Source: AP-15 sp963777435 (GTDB lineage Bacteria; Pseudomonadota; Alphaproteobacteria; ATCC43930; CGMCC-115725). Taken from it: a DNA stretch of 64,000 nucleotides. The translations under genes were made by a program, and so were the position numbers. Positions 35,157 through 45,004 of the stretch are shown piece by piece; the first letter of the stretch is position 1, and each line of letters opens with the position of its first letter. The notes beneath the pieces are model-generated. The model saw nothing but the letters and a program-made list of their open reading frames with translations. It was not told where the DNA came from and did no database searches. The stretch spans positions 62,001 to 126,000 of the forward strand of contig CAVZQT010000007.1 in NCBI GenBank assembly GCA_963777435.1, given 5' to 3'.

Positions 35157-35816
35157 TCAGCCGGCGAGCACCTCGGCCAAGTTCACCAGCATCCCCGCGG
35201 TTGCCCCCCAGATATTGCGGTCCTCGTACGGCAGCACAAAAAATACCAGCCGGCGCTCTTCAAAGATACGCTCGGTTCGCCGATGATTGTTCGGATCGAG
35301 AACAAACGACAGCGGCACCTCGAATACATCGGCGACCTCGAACGGGTCGACCGTCAGCGTGAACGGGGTCGAGACAATGCCAACCACCGGGGTGATCTCG
35401 AACCCGGTGCCGGTCACATAGGTGTCAAGCCGCCCGATCAAGCTGACGTGCTCACGCGGCAGCCCAACTTCCTCCTCGGTTTCGCGCAGCGCGGCCGCAG
35501 CCGCGTCGGGATCCTCGGGTTCAAGTCTGCCGCCGGGAAAGGCGATCTGACCGGCATGGGCGCTCAAATGTGCGGTCCGCTGGGTCAGCAGCACCGACAT
35601 TCCTTCGGGGCGATCGACCAACGGCACCAGAACCGCCGCCGGGCGCAAAGCGGTACTCGGCAGAGTCATCCCCGGGTTGAGGTCGTGGTCGCCGCGCGTC
35701 GCCTGTCGCAACGCTGCCGCTTCAGCCGCATCCGCAGCCCCGCCAAATCCTCGCCTTCCTGGCTCGCCGAGGCTTGCAAACCGCGCCACAACCCTTTCGC
35801 GCGTTGGCGCATGCAT
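35157..35816 (-). CDS. NUDIX hydrolase, CoA pyrophosphatase-like
   Basis: The 219-residue product has the NUDIX box GGRLEPEDPDAAAAALRETEEEVGL (landmarks GGRLE, RETEEEVG), which binds the metal, and VLLTQRTAHLSAHAGQIAFPGG just before it, the extra motif of CoA pyrophosphatases such as NudL. Such enzymes hydrolyse CoA or its derivatives. The start could be ATG 35816 or 35831. It is part of the leftward unit with DUF6111 and cca. Confidence 0.88.
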   Translation of the reverse strand: MHAPTRERVVARFASLGEPGRRGFGGAADAAEAAALRQATRGDHDLNPGMTLPSTALRPAAVLVPLVDRPEGMSVLLTQRTAHLSAHAGQIAFPGGRLEPEDPDAAAAALRETEEEVGLPREHVSLIGRLDTYVTGTGFEITPVVGIVSTPFTLTVDPFEVADVFEVPLSFVLDPNNHRRTERIFEERRLVFFVLPYEDRNIWGATAGMLVNLAEVLAG

Positions 35817-35880
35817 TGTTCGGATCGGCATTCAGCTGCCCGCCTTGCTTATTGCCGTCCTGGCGCTTGTGGTTGCCGCG

Positions 35881-36432
35881 TTACTCCCAATCCTGGCCGG
35901 GGTCGCCCAGCTGATAGAATGCGCCGTTGCTCCATACACCAAATCGCCTCTCCCCTTCGATCTCCACCTCGGCGGCTAACTCGACCAGCTCATAAAAGAC
36001 CGCCCGTGCGAGCCGGGCTTCGAGCCCGTCCCGCACCAGAATATGGGGTGCCGGCTCGCCCGACGGCGCAGTCTCGACGCGTAGCGGGTTATCCGGCCCC
36101 GCCGTCACAAATTCGTCTAGATTGGTCCGAAAGATCAGTTGCTGATCATGGCCCTGACCGGCCACTGTCAGCTCGACAGCAAGAAACGGAACGTCCTCGA
36201 CCGTGATGCGGCCGCGCTCGGCTGGAGTCACAAGCCAATATGAGCCATCCGGTTCGCGGCGCAGGACGGAGGCAAACAGCTTGACGAGCGGCAGGCGGCC
36301 GATCGGCGAGCCGCGATAATGCCAAGACCCGTCGCGGGCGATCCGCATGTCGAGATCACCGCTGTCGTTCGGCTGGCGGCGGGTTGCCGCCGACCCGATA
36401 ATCGGGCAATTGCCCGGGCCGGTATTTTGCAT
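35881..36432 (-). CDS. DUF1285 domain protein
   Basis: The product of about 183 residues carries GDLDMRIARDGSWHYRGSPIGR, the DUF1285 landmark, then LVKLFASVLRREPDGSYWLVTPAE and GLEARLARAVFYELVELA. DUF1285 structures have two PH-like sheet domains, but the function is unknown. Start ATG 36432 is chosen because upstream residues do not look native and the divergent moxR starts near 36476. It belongs to the leftward group with the NUDIX gene (65 bases apart). Confidence 0.8.
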   Translation of the reverse strand: MQNTGPGNCPIIGSAATRRQPNDSGDLDMRIARDGSWHYRGSPIGRLPLVKLFASVLRREPDGSYWLVTPAERGRITVEDVPFLAVELTVAGQGHDQQLIFRTNLDEFVTAGPDNPLRVETAPSGEPAPHILVRDGLEARLARAVFYELVELAAEVEIEGERRFGVWSNGAFYQLGDPGQDWE

Positions 36433-36475
36433 CAGGTTCGCGTCTGGCGAAGCGCTTGAAGAGGATCCCCAGCTC

Positions 36476-37480
36476 TTGTCTCTGTTTGCATCCGTCAACA
36501 CCGCATCCACCGATGTCGTCGCCGAAGTGGATGCGCTCGGCCGCAGTCTCAGTCTCGTGCGCGCCCGCATCGGCGAAATCATTTTTGGTCAGCACGAGGT
36601 CGTCGAGCAAGCTCTGATCACCTTGTTGTGCGGCGGTCATGCGCTGTTGATCGGGGTTCCGGGTCTCGCCAAGACCCGGCTGGTCGAGACCTTAGGCACA
36701 ATCCTCGGCTTGGATGAAAAGCGCATCCAATGCACACCCGATCTGATGCCGGCGGATATCCTCGGTTCGGAGGTTTTGGAGGAGAGCGAAAGCGGCAGAC
36801 GCTCGTTTCGTTTCATACCTGGGCCGATTTTCTGTCAACTGCTGATGGCCGACGAGATCAATCGCGCGAGCCCGCGCACGCAGTCCGCGTTATTGCAGGC
36901 AATGCAGGAGGGCCGCGTTTCGATTGCCGGGCAGTACCATGCCCTGCCGCAGCCCTTTCACGTGTTGGCGACGCAAAACCCGCTCGAGCAGGAGGGGACC
37001 TATCCGCTGCCGGAAGCCCAGCTCGACCGATTTCTGATGCAAATCGATGTCGATTATCCCGATCGCGATGCCGAGCGGGAAATGCTGATGGCGACCACCG
37101 GCATCGCCCAGGACCGGCCGCGCCCGGCAATGACCGTTGCCGAACTGCTGGCAGCGCAGCGGCTGGTGCGCCGCATCCCGGTGGGCGAGAGTGTCGTCGA
37201 TGCGATCCTGGCATTGGTGCGCTCGGGCCGTCCCGATGCCGCCAATAATGGGATCACGCGCTTTGTCTCATGGGGCCCGGGTCCGCGCGCCAGCCAGGCG
37301 TTGATGCTCGCCTGCCGCGCCCGGGCGTTGATCGACGGCCGTTACAGCCCATCGGTTGATGACGTCCTGGCGCTGGCGCCGCCGGTGCTGCGGCACCGCA
37401 TGGCTGTCAGTTTCGCCGGCCGCGGCGAGGGCGTTACCGTGGCCCGGATCATCGAACAGATTTCGGCGCCATTCCGTTGA
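36476..37480 (+). CDS. MoxR-type AAA+ ATPase
   Basis: This cytoplasmic AAA+ ATPase helps assemble or activate metal- and vWA-containing protein complexes. It has the Walker A-like GVPGLAKTRLVE, Walker B LLMADEINRA, and the sensor region TQNPLEQEGTYPLPEAQLDRFLM. The TTG at 36476 (SLFASVN) is a likely start; the frame is open to 36347, but that part overlaps DUF1285 in antisense. Its stop overlaps the DUF58 start by 4 bases, and the DUF4159 and vWA-like genes follow, the usual MoxR operon layout. Confidence 0.9.
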   Translation: MSLFASVNTASTDVVAEVDALGRSLSLVRARIGEIIFGQHEVVEQALITLLCGGHALLIGVPGLAKTRLVETLGTILGLDEKRIQCTPDLMPADILGSEVLEESESGRRSFRFIPGPIFCQLLMADEINRASPRTQSALLQAMQEGRVSIAGQYHALPQPFHVLATQNPLEQEGTYPLPEAQLDRFLMQIDVDYPDRDAEREMLMATTGIAQDRPRPAMTVAELLAAQRLVRRIPVGESVVDAILALVRSGRPDAANNGITRFVSWGPGPRASQALMLACRARALIDGRYSPSVDDVLALAPPVLRHRMAVSFAGRGEGVTVARIIEQISAPFR

Positions 37481-38418
37481 ACAGCGGGGGATCGCGTTCG
37501 CTCGCCTCGCTGCTGGCGCGGCGCAGCGCACCGCCCGCGGCTTTGCGCAACCGCGCGGAAGCCGAAGCTGCGGTATTGCCGCCCTTGCTGGTCGCCGCTG
37601 AGCGTGTCGCAGCCACCGTGGCCCAAGGTGTCCACGGCAGACGCCGCGTTGGTCAGGGCGAGACCTTTTGGCAATTCCGGCAGTACGAGCCCGGCGATGC
37701 CGCGAGCCGGATCGATTGGCGCGAAAGCGCCAAATCGCAACGCTACTATATCCGCGAGACTGAATGGGAGGCGGCGCAGAGTGTATGGCTGTGGCGCGAC
37801 GGCTCGGCTTCGATGGATTACAGTTCAGCGCAATATATCGCTGGAGCCGAATGGCCGACTAAGCGCGACCGCGCGGAGGTGTTGCTCGCCGCCCTGGCTA
37901 GCCTCCTGGTGCGCGGCGGCGAGCGGCTGACCCTGCTGGGGACGGGTGTCGCACCGATGAGCGGACGCGTGGCTCTGACTCGCACGGTCGAGATGCTGAC
38001 CCGCGATGCCGTCCCGACCGAGAGCCTGCCTGTATTCGAGCCGCTGCCGCGCTCCGGGCTCTTGGTTACGATCGGCGATTTCCTGTCGCCGCTCGACGAT
38101 GTCGAAGCGGTTGTCCGGCGCTTTGCCGCAACCGGGCTCAAGGGCCACTTGCTGCAGATCATCGATCCGGCGGAGGAGGATCTGCCATTCGACGGCCGTA
38201 TCCGCTTTGCCGGAGTCGAAGAGCGCGATGAAATCCTGGTAAGCCGCGTCGAAGGAATCCGTGAAGATTACTCAGCTCGGTTTCGCGACCACCGCGCCGG
38301 GCTCGCCGCCCTCGCCGGGAGGCTCGGCTGGGGTTTTGCCTCGCACCGTACCGATCGCCCGCCAGGGCTGGCGCTGCTCGCACTTTATGCCGCGCTGTCC
38401 GGTGACAGGCGGCAGTAG
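37477..38418 (+). CDS. DUF58 domain protein (MoxR partner)
   Basis: This 313-residue protein has the DUF58 core (HGRRRVGQGETFWQFRQYEPGDAASRIDWRESAKSQRYYIRETEWE; landmarks RQYEPGD and IDWRESAK) and a vWA-like C-terminal half (DGSASMDYSS). The start is a TTG at 37477, overlapping the moxR stop (TTGA). It follows moxR in one unit and is thought to be a partner of the ATPase. It is intact and 52 bases before the DUF4159 gene. Confidence 0.9.
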   Translation: MNSGGSRSLASLLARRSAPPAALRNRAEAEAAVLPPLLVAAERVAATVAQGVHGRRRVGQGETFWQFRQYEPGDAASRIDWRESAKSQRYYIRETEWEAAQSVWLWRDGSASMDYSSAQYIAGAEWPTKRDRAEVLLAALASLLVRGGERLTLLGTGVAPMSGRVALTRTVEMLTRDAVPTESLPVFEPLPRSGLLVTIGDFLSPLDDVEAVVRRFAATGLKGHLLQIIDPAEEDLPFDGRIRFAGVEERDEILVSRVEGIREDYSARFRDHRAGLAALAGRLGWGFASHRTDRPPGLALLALYAALSGDRRQ

Positions 38419-38469
38419 CCTTTTCGGCGAATAGCGACGATGGCCTTAATCAGGGCGGTGGGTTGAGCT

Positions 38470-41184
38470 GTGTTGGCGTTCGGTTCTCTTGCCTTTGCTT
38501 CACCATGGCTGTTGCTAGCGCTCGCCGGTCTGCCGGTTATCTGGTGGCTGCTGCGGGTAACTCCGCCGGCCCCGCGCCGGATAGCATTTCCGGCAATCCG
38601 GCTGCTTTTGGGTTTGGTGCCGCGCGAGGTGACGCCGGCGCGCACGCCGCTGTGGCTGATCCTGCTGCGCATGGCGATTGCGGCGCTGGTTATCATCGGA
38701 GCGGCGGATCCGCTGCTCGATCCGCAGGCACAGCTGCCCGGCACCGGCCCCTTGGTCTTGGTTGTCGATGATGGCTGGGCGGCGGCGAGTGATTGGGCCG
38801 CGCGCCAGGCTGCACTCGGCAATCTCTTGGACGAAGCGACCCGCGAAGATCGCCAGGTCGTGCTCGTGACCACTGCGCCGTCCGGCAGTGACACGGCGCC
38901 GCCGGCGCTGGCGCCAATCCGCGCCGTGGATGCTCGCGCCGCGATCGAGGCGGCGGAGCCGAAACCCTGGCCGGTCGACCGCCAGGCGGCATTGGCTCGC
39001 TTGCAAAAACTCTCGCTGCCCGAAGCAACTGCCGCAATCTGGCTTAGCGACGGCGTTGGTGACGCCAATGGCGCAAAAGCGCTCGCAGTTTATTTGGACG
39101 CACATGGCGCTCTTTTTTACCTGACAGCCGGCCCGAACCGCGCCCCGGTCTTACTTGCTCCCGGTGATCGCGAGGCAAAGGAACTTACGGCGGTGCTGCA
39201 GACGCTGCCGACCGGCAAACCGAGATTGTACAACATACGGGCAAGCGGCGCGGATGGCCGGTTTCTGGCGCATCAAGCCGTGACCGTCGAGCCACGCGCG
39301 GTGTCCGCCGAGGCGAAGTTGGCGATGCCGAACGAGTTGCGAAACCAAGCCGCGCGGATCGAAATCGAAGGTGCACAGTCGGCGGGCGCGGTCGTGCTGG
39401 TTGACGAGCGCTGGCGCCGGCGCCCGGTTGGGATTGCCGCTGCGGCGAATGCCGGTGGGCAGCCGCTGCTCAGCGAAACCTACTATCTCGAACGCGCTTT
39501 GGACCCGTTTACCGAGATCCGGCGCGGCCATGCGGCCGATCTGTTGAAGCGGCAGCTAGCGGTGCTGATCTTTGCTGACACGAGCCCAGAGTCGCCAGCC
39601 GAGGCCGCCGCGATCGAGAAATGGGTCAGCGACGGGGGTTTGCTGCTGCGTTTTGCCGGCCCGCATCTGGCCGAGGCGGACGACAAGCTGCTGCCCGTAC
39701 GGCTCCGCCGCGGCGGACGCACGATCGGTGGCGCCATGTCGTGGGAACAGCCGGCGAAGCTTGCGCCTTTCGCACCGGCTAGTCCATTTGCCGGACTGAC
39801 CATCCCGCCGGACGTGACTGTCTCGCGGCAAGTGCTGGCGGAGCCCGACATCGATCTCGCGGCCAAGACATGGGCGCGGCTTGCCGACGGCACCCCTCTC
39901 GTGACCGCCGAGAAACGCGGGCACGGATGGATGGTGCTGGTGCATACCACCGCCAACGCCGATTGGTCCAATCTCGCGCTGTCCGGCCTTTATGTTCAAA
40001 TGCTACGGCGGATGATCGCGATGAGCCAAGGCGTTGTGGCCGGCGGCGAAGCCAGCCTGCCGCCGGTCGAGACCCTCGACGGGTTTGGCCGTCTCCAGCG
40101 TGCTCCTCCGGCAGCGCGGCCGATCGCCGGCGGTGAACTGGCCACCCTGACCGTTTCACCGCAACATCCGCCGGGGTTTTACGGCACGCAGGATGAGCGG
40201 CGAGCGCTCAATCTCTCAGCCGGGATTACGCAACTGAAGCCGATCGCGGGGCTGCCTTCGGATACGCACCGCGAAACATTCGGATTTGCCGGCGAAACCG
40301 ATCTGCGCGCGCCGGTGCTGATGGCGGCGCTGGCATTGGCCCTCGCCGATTTGCTGATCGCGTTTGGATTACGCGGGCTGCTGGTGCGACGCCCGGCGCA
40401 GGTCGCGGGTGTCTTGCTGCTGGTCTTTCTTGTCCCGCCGTTGCCGGGGCATGCCGACGATGCGTTTGTTACCCGCGCCACCTCAGAGCTGCGGCTCGCT
40501 TACGTTAGAACTGGGAACAGCGAGGTCGACAATGAGAGCCGCGCCGGATTAGTCGGTTTGGGCGACGCTCTCAACCGGCGCACCGCGGTCGAGACCGGCG
40601 ACCCGCTCGCGATCGATGTCGAAGCCGACGAACTGATATTCTTTCCGCTGCTGTATTGGCCGGTGACCGCTGACCAGGCCCCGCCCTCGCCAAAGGCGGT
40701 CGAGCGGATCAACCGCTATCTCGAAACCGGTGGGACGATCCTGTTCGACACCCGCGATGGCGATGCACAGTCGCCGGGGCCGTTTGGCGGTGCTGCGGTC
40801 GCGGCGCAACGCCTGCGCCGGCTGACGGCGGGGATTAACATGCCACCACTGGTGCCGATCCCCCCGGATCATGTATTGACCAAATCCTTCTATCTACTGC
40901 ACGAGTTCCCCGGCCGATGGAATGTCGGCCCCTTGTGGGTCGAGCCCGTTGACGACCACGTCAACGACGGCGTCTCGAGCGTCATCGTCGGCGGCAATGA
41001 TTGGGCCGGCGCCTGGGCAATCGATCGGAATGGCGAGCCGCTCTACGCGGCCGTGCCAGGGGGCGAACAACAGCGCGAGATGGCGGTGCGCTTTGGCATC
41101 AACCTCGTGATGTACGTGCTGACCGGCAACTACAAATCGGATCAGGTCCATGTGCCCGCGATTCTCGAGCGGCTCGGCCAATGA
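38470..41184 (+). CDS. Large membrane protein with BatA-like start and C-terminal DUF4159
   Basis: The 904-residue protein starts at GTG 38470 with a membrane pair (FASPWLLLALAGLPVIWWLLRV and LWLILLRMAIAALVIIGAADPLLD), as in BatA-type N-termini. A periplasmic vWA-like region follows (LVLVVDDGWAAAS), then a glutamine amidotransferase-like segment, a second membrane segment at about 620-660 (LMAALALALADLLIAFGL), and the DUF4159 domain (ELRLAYVRTGNSEVDNES, GGTILFDTRDGD). Its job is unknown; it probably acts with MoxR and DUF58 at the envelope. The stop overlaps the next start (ATGA). Confidence 0.85.
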   Translation: MLAFGSLAFASPWLLLALAGLPVIWWLLRVTPPAPRRIAFPAIRLLLGLVPREVTPARTPLWLILLRMAIAALVIIGAADPLLDPQAQLPGTGPLVLVVDDGWAAASDWAARQAALGNLLDEATREDRQVVLVTTAPSGSDTAPPALAPIRAVDARAAIEAAEPKPWPVDRQAALARLQKLSLPEATAAIWLSDGVGDANGAKALAVYLDAHGALFYLTAGPNRAPVLLAPGDREAKELTAVLQTLPTGKPRLYNIRASGADGRFLAHQAVTVEPRAVSAEAKLAMPNELRNQAARIEIEGAQSAGAVVLVDERWRRRPVGIAAAANAGGQPLLSETYYLERALDPFTEIRRGHAADLLKRQLAVLIFADTSPESPAEAAAIEKWVSDGGLLLRFAGPHLAEADDKLLPVRLRRGGRTIGGAMSWEQPAKLAPFAPASPFAGLTIPPDVTVSRQVLAEPDIDLAAKTWARLADGTPLVTAEKRGHGWMVLVHTTANADWSNLALSGLYVQMLRRMIAMSQGVVAGGEASLPPVETLDGFGRLQRAPPAARPIAGGELATLTVSPQHPPGFYGTQDERRALNLSAGITQLKPIAGLPSDTHRETFGFAGETDLRAPVLMAALALALADLLIAFGLRGLLVRRPAQVAGVLLLVFLVPPLPGHADDAFVTRATSELRLAYVRTGNSEVDNESRAGLVGLGDALNRRTAVETGDPLAIDVEADELIFFPLLYWPVTADQAPPSPKAVERINRYLETGGTILFDTRDGDAQSPGPFGGAAVAAQRLRRLTAGINMPPLVPIPPDHVLTKSFYLLHEFPGRWNVGPLWVEPVDDHVNDGVSSVIVGGNDWAGAWAIDRNGEPLYAAVPGGEQQREMAVRFGINLVMYVLTGNYKSDQVHVPAILERLGQ

Positions 41185-43292
41185 CGAGCACCGGCTACTC
41201 GCTTGCCGCGATGCCGCTGGTGCCGTGGTGGGTGCTGGCGGTTTTTGGCGCCGCCGCTGTCTTGCTGCTGGCCTTTGGCGTGTGGCGCGGCGCCGTTGGG
41301 CTAGGCTGGCGCGCTTTAGCAATCGCAGTGTTGCTCGCCGCTCTGGTAAATCCGTCACTGATCGAGGAGCAGCGGGTTCCGCAGCGCGACGTCGCGATCA
41401 TCGTCGTCGACAATTCACCAAGTCAGACCATCGGCAACCGTACTCAGGCCACGGCAAAGGCGCTCGCCGCGCTTAAGGAAAAGCTCGGCCGTCAGGCCGA
41501 TCTTGACGTGCGGGTGGTCCGCGCGGGAGCGGCTCAGCCCGGCGCTGGAGATCAAGGTACACGGCTGTTTACGGCGCTCGATCGGGCGATGTCGGACGTC
41601 CCGCGCCAGCGCCTCGCCGGGGTGATGATGGTCACCGACGGCGAGGTGCATGACGTTCCGTCCGGGGACGCTAAGGCGTTGCGCCGGGCGGTTCCGGCCC
41701 CGCTCCACGTTTTGTTGTCGGGACAGCCCGATGAGGCCGATCGCCGCCTCGTGGTGGCGCAGGCGCCGAGCTTTGGCATTGTCGGTAAGCGGCTGCAACT
41801 TAAGATCCGGGTAGAGGACCTGCCGCAAAGCGCCGCCCAGAAGGCTGGCGAGGATGCCGGTGCGGCGGGCGTGACCTGGCGTAAAGATGGCGGCGCGCCG
41901 CAAGAGATCATCGTACCGGTCGGTCAGGATGTGACGTTGCCGGTGCTGATCGACCATGGCGGCCCGAATGTCCTCGAACTCGAGGCGGCGCCGGGTCCGA
42001 AGGAGCTGACCCTTATCAATAATCGCGCGGTTGTCGTCGTCAACGGCGTGCGCGACCGGTTGCACGTGCTGTTGGTCTCGGGTGAGCCGCATGCCGGCGA
42101 GCGTGTCTGGCGAAACTTGCTCAAGTCCGATCCGTCGGTTGATCTCGTGCACTTCACGATCCTGCGCCCGCCCGAAAAGCAGGACGGCACGCCGATCCGC
42201 GAGCTGTCGCTGATCGCTTTCCCAATCCGTGAGCTGTTCGACACCAAGCTCGACGATTTCGATCTGATTATTTTCGACCGCTACAGCCGGCGCGGCGTTA
42301 TCCCGGAGGCGTACCTCGAAAACGTCGTTCGGTATGTGCGCAATGGCGGCGCCTTGCTCGAAGCAGCCGGTCCAAATTTTGGAACGCCGCTAAGCCTGTC
42401 GCGCACGCCGCTCGGCACGATATTTCCGGCCGACCCTACCGGCGAAGTCTTTGAAGAAGGGTTCAAGCCGCAAGTGACGGCACTCGGCCGCCGCCATCCG
42501 GTGACCGAGGGGTTACCCGAGGCAGGTCCGCCGAACGGGGAGCCCAGTTGGGGGCGATGGTTCCGCCAGGTAGACGCCCGCGTCCATCGTGGCACGACGG
42601 TGATGACCGGGGATCGGGGAGATCCGCTGCTGGTGCTCGACCGCGTTGGGAAGGGCAGAGTGGCGCAATTGCTGTCTGACCAGATGTGGTTCTGGGCGCG
42701 CGGCTTTGAAGGCGGCGGTCCGCAGGCCGAGCTGCTGCGCCGGCTCGCATACTGGCTGATGAAAGAGCCCGATTTGGAGGAGAACGATCTACGCGCGGCG
42801 GTCGATGGCGATCACTTGACGATAACCCGGCAATCGCTCGAACCCGATGAGCGGCCTGTGCAAGTGACGGCACCCGATGGGACAACCCAGACCCTGAAGC
42901 TAACCCACGAGCAAGGGGGGCGGAGCAGCGGACAGCTGACGATTTCCCAGATGGGGCTGTATCGGATAAGCGACGGCAACAAGGTGGCGCTTGCCGCCGC
43001 CGGACCACTCAACCCGGTCGAGTTCAGCGACGCCCGGACCACGCCGGACAAGCTGTCCCCAATCGCGGCGGCTAGCGGAGGCGGCGTCTTCTGGGTCGGT
43101 TCCGGTTCGATCCCGGAGGTAAGGCGGGTCGCGCCCGATGATACCGCGGCGGGACGAAACTGGATGGGCCTTCGCGCGAACGGAGATTATACGGTGAGCG
43201 GGTTCACCGAATTGCCGCTTTTGCCTGCGGTGGCCGCCTTGATTGTCATTGTCGGCGGTCTTTTGGCAGCGTGGCGGCGCGAGGGTCGGTGA
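41181..43292 (+). CDS. Membrane protein with vWA- and glutamine-amidotransferase-like regions
   Basis: This product of about 703 residues starts at ATG 41181, overlapping the DUF4159 gene, although the frame is open to 41001. It has two membrane helices at the front (WWVLAVFGAAAVLLLAFGV and ALAIAVLLAALVNPSL), then VAIIVVDNSPSQTIGN, a vWA-like start with the MIDAS-type DxSxS pattern, a beta-rich middle, and a region (LLVSGEPHAGERVWRNLL, IIFDRYS) resembling class I glutamine amidotransferase-like folds. It ends with a C-terminal helix (LLPAVAALIVIVGGLLAAW). It is the last gene of the MoxR operon. Confidence 0.82.
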   Translation: MTSTGYSLAAMPLVPWWVLAVFGAAAVLLLAFGVWRGAVGLGWRALAIAVLLAALVNPSLIEEQRVPQRDVAIIVVDNSPSQTIGNRTQATAKALAALKEKLGRQADLDVRVVRAGAAQPGAGDQGTRLFTALDRAMSDVPRQRLAGVMMVTDGEVHDVPSGDAKALRRAVPAPLHVLLSGQPDEADRRLVVAQAPSFGIVGKRLQLKIRVEDLPQSAAQKAGEDAGAAGVTWRKDGGAPQEIIVPVGQDVTLPVLIDHGGPNVLELEAAPGPKELTLINNRAVVVVNGVRDRLHVLLVSGEPHAGERVWRNLLKSDPSVDLVHFTILRPPEKQDGTPIRELSLIAFPIRELFDTKLDDFDLIIFDRYSRRGVIPEAYLENVVRYVRNGGALLEAAGPNFGTPLSLSRTPLGTIFPADPTGEVFEEGFKPQVTALGRRHPVTEGLPEAGPPNGEPSWGRWFRQVDARVHRGTTVMTGDRGDPLLVLDRVGKGRVAQLLSDQMWFWARGFEGGGPQAELLRRLAYWLMKEPDLEENDLRAAVDGDHLTITRQSLEPDERPVQVTAPDGTTQTLKLTHEQGGRSSGQLTISQMGLYRISDGNKVALAAAGPLNPVEFSDARTTPDKLSPIAAASGGGVFWVGSGSIPEVRRVAPDDTAAGRNWMGLRANGDYTVSGFTELPLLPAVAALIVIVGGLLAAWRREGR

Positions 43293-43316
43293 GCCCGCGT
43301 TTGGACTGGATGAGTT

Positions 43317-44006
43317 GTGGTCCTTAGAAGGGTCCTGGCGCCGCTGCACCCCGACGGGTTCAAATTCGTCCTTGCCGCGGCTGTCGCGACGGTGTTGCTG
43401 TTGGTGTTGTGGCGACCGGCCGGCTGGGTCGGGTTGATTGCCACTCTTTGGCTGATCTATTTCTTTCGCGATCCGTGGCGGGTAACGCCGCTTCGCGACG
43501 GCGTACTGGTCAGTCCGGCGGACGGCATCGTCATCTCGGTCGTGCAGGCGCCGCCCCCGCCTGAATTGGGGATGGGTGATGGCCCGGTCGCGCGGATTGG
43601 CATCTTTCTGAACCTTTTCGATGTGCATGTGACCCGTACGCCGATTGGCGGCCGGGTCGTAGCTTTGCGCTATACGAAAGGGCGGTTTCTTGATGCCAGC
43701 GGCGAGGATTCGAGTTTGCACAATGAGCGAATGGCAATCCGCGTGGCGCCAACCGAGGGTCCCGAGATCGTTTTTGTCCAGGTCGCGGGTCTCGTCGCGC
43801 GTCGCATCGTCTGCGATCTGCGCGAAGGCCAGCGCATCGCGGCCGGCCAGCGCGTCGGCATTATCCGCTTCGGCTCGCGGGTCGATGTTTATTGTCCGCC
43901 ACCTTATGTCACATTGGTGGTGGCCGGGCAGCGCATGGTCGGCGGCGAGACGGTGGTGGCCGATCGCTTTGGCCGCGAAGCGGTGACGGAAGGAAGCGCG
44001 CATTGA
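43317..44006 (+). CDS. psd: Phosphatidylserine decarboxylase proenzyme
   Basis: This membrane enzyme converts phosphatidylserine to phosphatidylethanolamine. The 229-residue protein is of the short type found in alphaproteobacteria. It has two front helices, PADGIV, IFLNLFDVHVTRTPIGG and the C-terminal IRFGSRVDVY. Self-cleavage at the Gly-Ser in FGSR would produce the pyruvoyl cofactor. It is 24 bases after the vWA-like gene and 50 bases before pssA, with which it forms the usual pair. Confidence 0.93.
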   Translation: MVLRRVLAPLHPDGFKFVLAAAVATVLLLVLWRPAGWVGLIATLWLIYFFRDPWRVTPLRDGVLVSPADGIVISVVQAPPPPELGMGDGPVARIGIFLNLFDVHVTRTPIGGRVVALRYTKGRFLDASGEDSSLHNERMAIRVAPTEGPEIVFVQVAGLVARRIVCDLREGQRIAAGQRVGIIRFGSRVDVYCPPPYVTLVVAGQRMVGGETVVADRFGREAVTEGSAH

Positions 44007-44056
44007 GAAACTGGCACGCCGACAGGACCGGAAGGTCGCGGTCGCGCACCGCTCGC

Positions 44057-44908
44057 ATGCGGCGGCCCCGGGTGCAGCGGCTCTCTGACCTCTCGGTCAA
44101 TCGCATGATCCCGAATGTTCTAACGCTGCTCGCACTGTGCGCCGGCATGACGGCGATGCGGTTTGCGATGGGGGGCAATTTTGTCGGCGCGGTGTTCGCG
44201 ATCATCGTCGCGGGGATTTTCGACGGGCTCGACGGCCGCATCGCGCGGCTGCTGAAATCGACGTCGAGCTTTGGCGCCGAACTCGACAGTCTGGCTGATT
44301 TTGTCAGCTTTGGCGTGGCTCCGGCGGCGGTACTGTATTTATGGACGATGTCGAGCCTGCACGGCGTCGGCTGGGCGATCGTGCTGTTTTATGCGGTGTG
44401 CTGCGCCCTCCGGCTGGCCCGCTTCAATATCGAAGCGGGGGGCGCCAGTCCGGCCCATACGGCGCGCTTCTTCACCGGGATTCCGGCGCCCGCCGGAGCC
44501 GGGCTCGTCATGGTTCCGATGTTTTTGAGCTTCGAGTGGGGCGATTGGCTGTTCCGTTCCCCCTATCTGAGCGCGGTCACGGTCACCGGCATCGCGTTGC
44601 TGATGGTCAGCAAAGTGCCCACCGTGTCGCTGAAGCGCATCCGGGTGCCGCATCATTGGGTCGTGCCGACCTTGCTCGGCATCGGCGTCTTGGCCGGGTT
44701 TGTGACGACCGCGCCGTGGTTGACCCTGACCGCCATCGGCATCGTCTATGTCGGCTCGATCCCACTGACGATCCGCTCATCCAATCGGCTGCGCCGCAAT
44801 GCCGGGCTGCGCCGCACCGAGCCCACCGATGGCGCTTCCCAAGCGATGCCGCCGACTTCCTATCCGCTCGAGGAGGGAAGCGCGCCCGCCAACCAATGGC
44901 GGCATTGA
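44057..44908 (+). CDS. pssA: CDP-diacylglycerol–serine O-phosphatidyltransferase
   Basis: This integral membrane enzyme makes phosphatidylserine from CDP-diacylglycerol and serine, the step before Psd. The CDP-alcohol phosphatidyltransferase motif is complete in DGLDGRIARLLKSTSSFGAELDSLAD (landmarks DGLDGR, AELDSLAD). About seven membrane helices follow, and VSKVPTVSLKRIRVP is typical. ATG 44057 is the chosen start (MRRPRVQRLSDLSVNRMIPN); the open frame extends upstream into psd. It is intact. Confidence 0.93.
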   Translation: MRRPRVQRLSDLSVNRMIPNVLTLLALCAGMTAMRFAMGGNFVGAVFAIIVAGIFDGLDGRIARLLKSTSSFGAELDSLADFVSFGVAPAAVLYLWTMSSLHGVGWAIVLFYAVCCALRLARFNIEAGGASPAHTARFFTGIPAPAGAGLVMVPMFLSFEWGDWLFRSPYLSAVTVTGIALLMVSKVPTVSLKRIRVPHHWVVPTLLGIGVLAGFVTTAPWLTLTAIGIVYVGSIPLTIRSSNRLRRNAGLRRTEPTDGASQAMPPTSYPLEEGSAPANQWRH

Positions 44909-45004
44909 CCGGCACCCGGTCGGTTGCCTTGCGCCGGGTGCGGCGGTTAAGCTGACGCTTCTTTTCAGGCTGAAGAACCCGTCATCACACAAAGGAGCAC
45001 GGTC

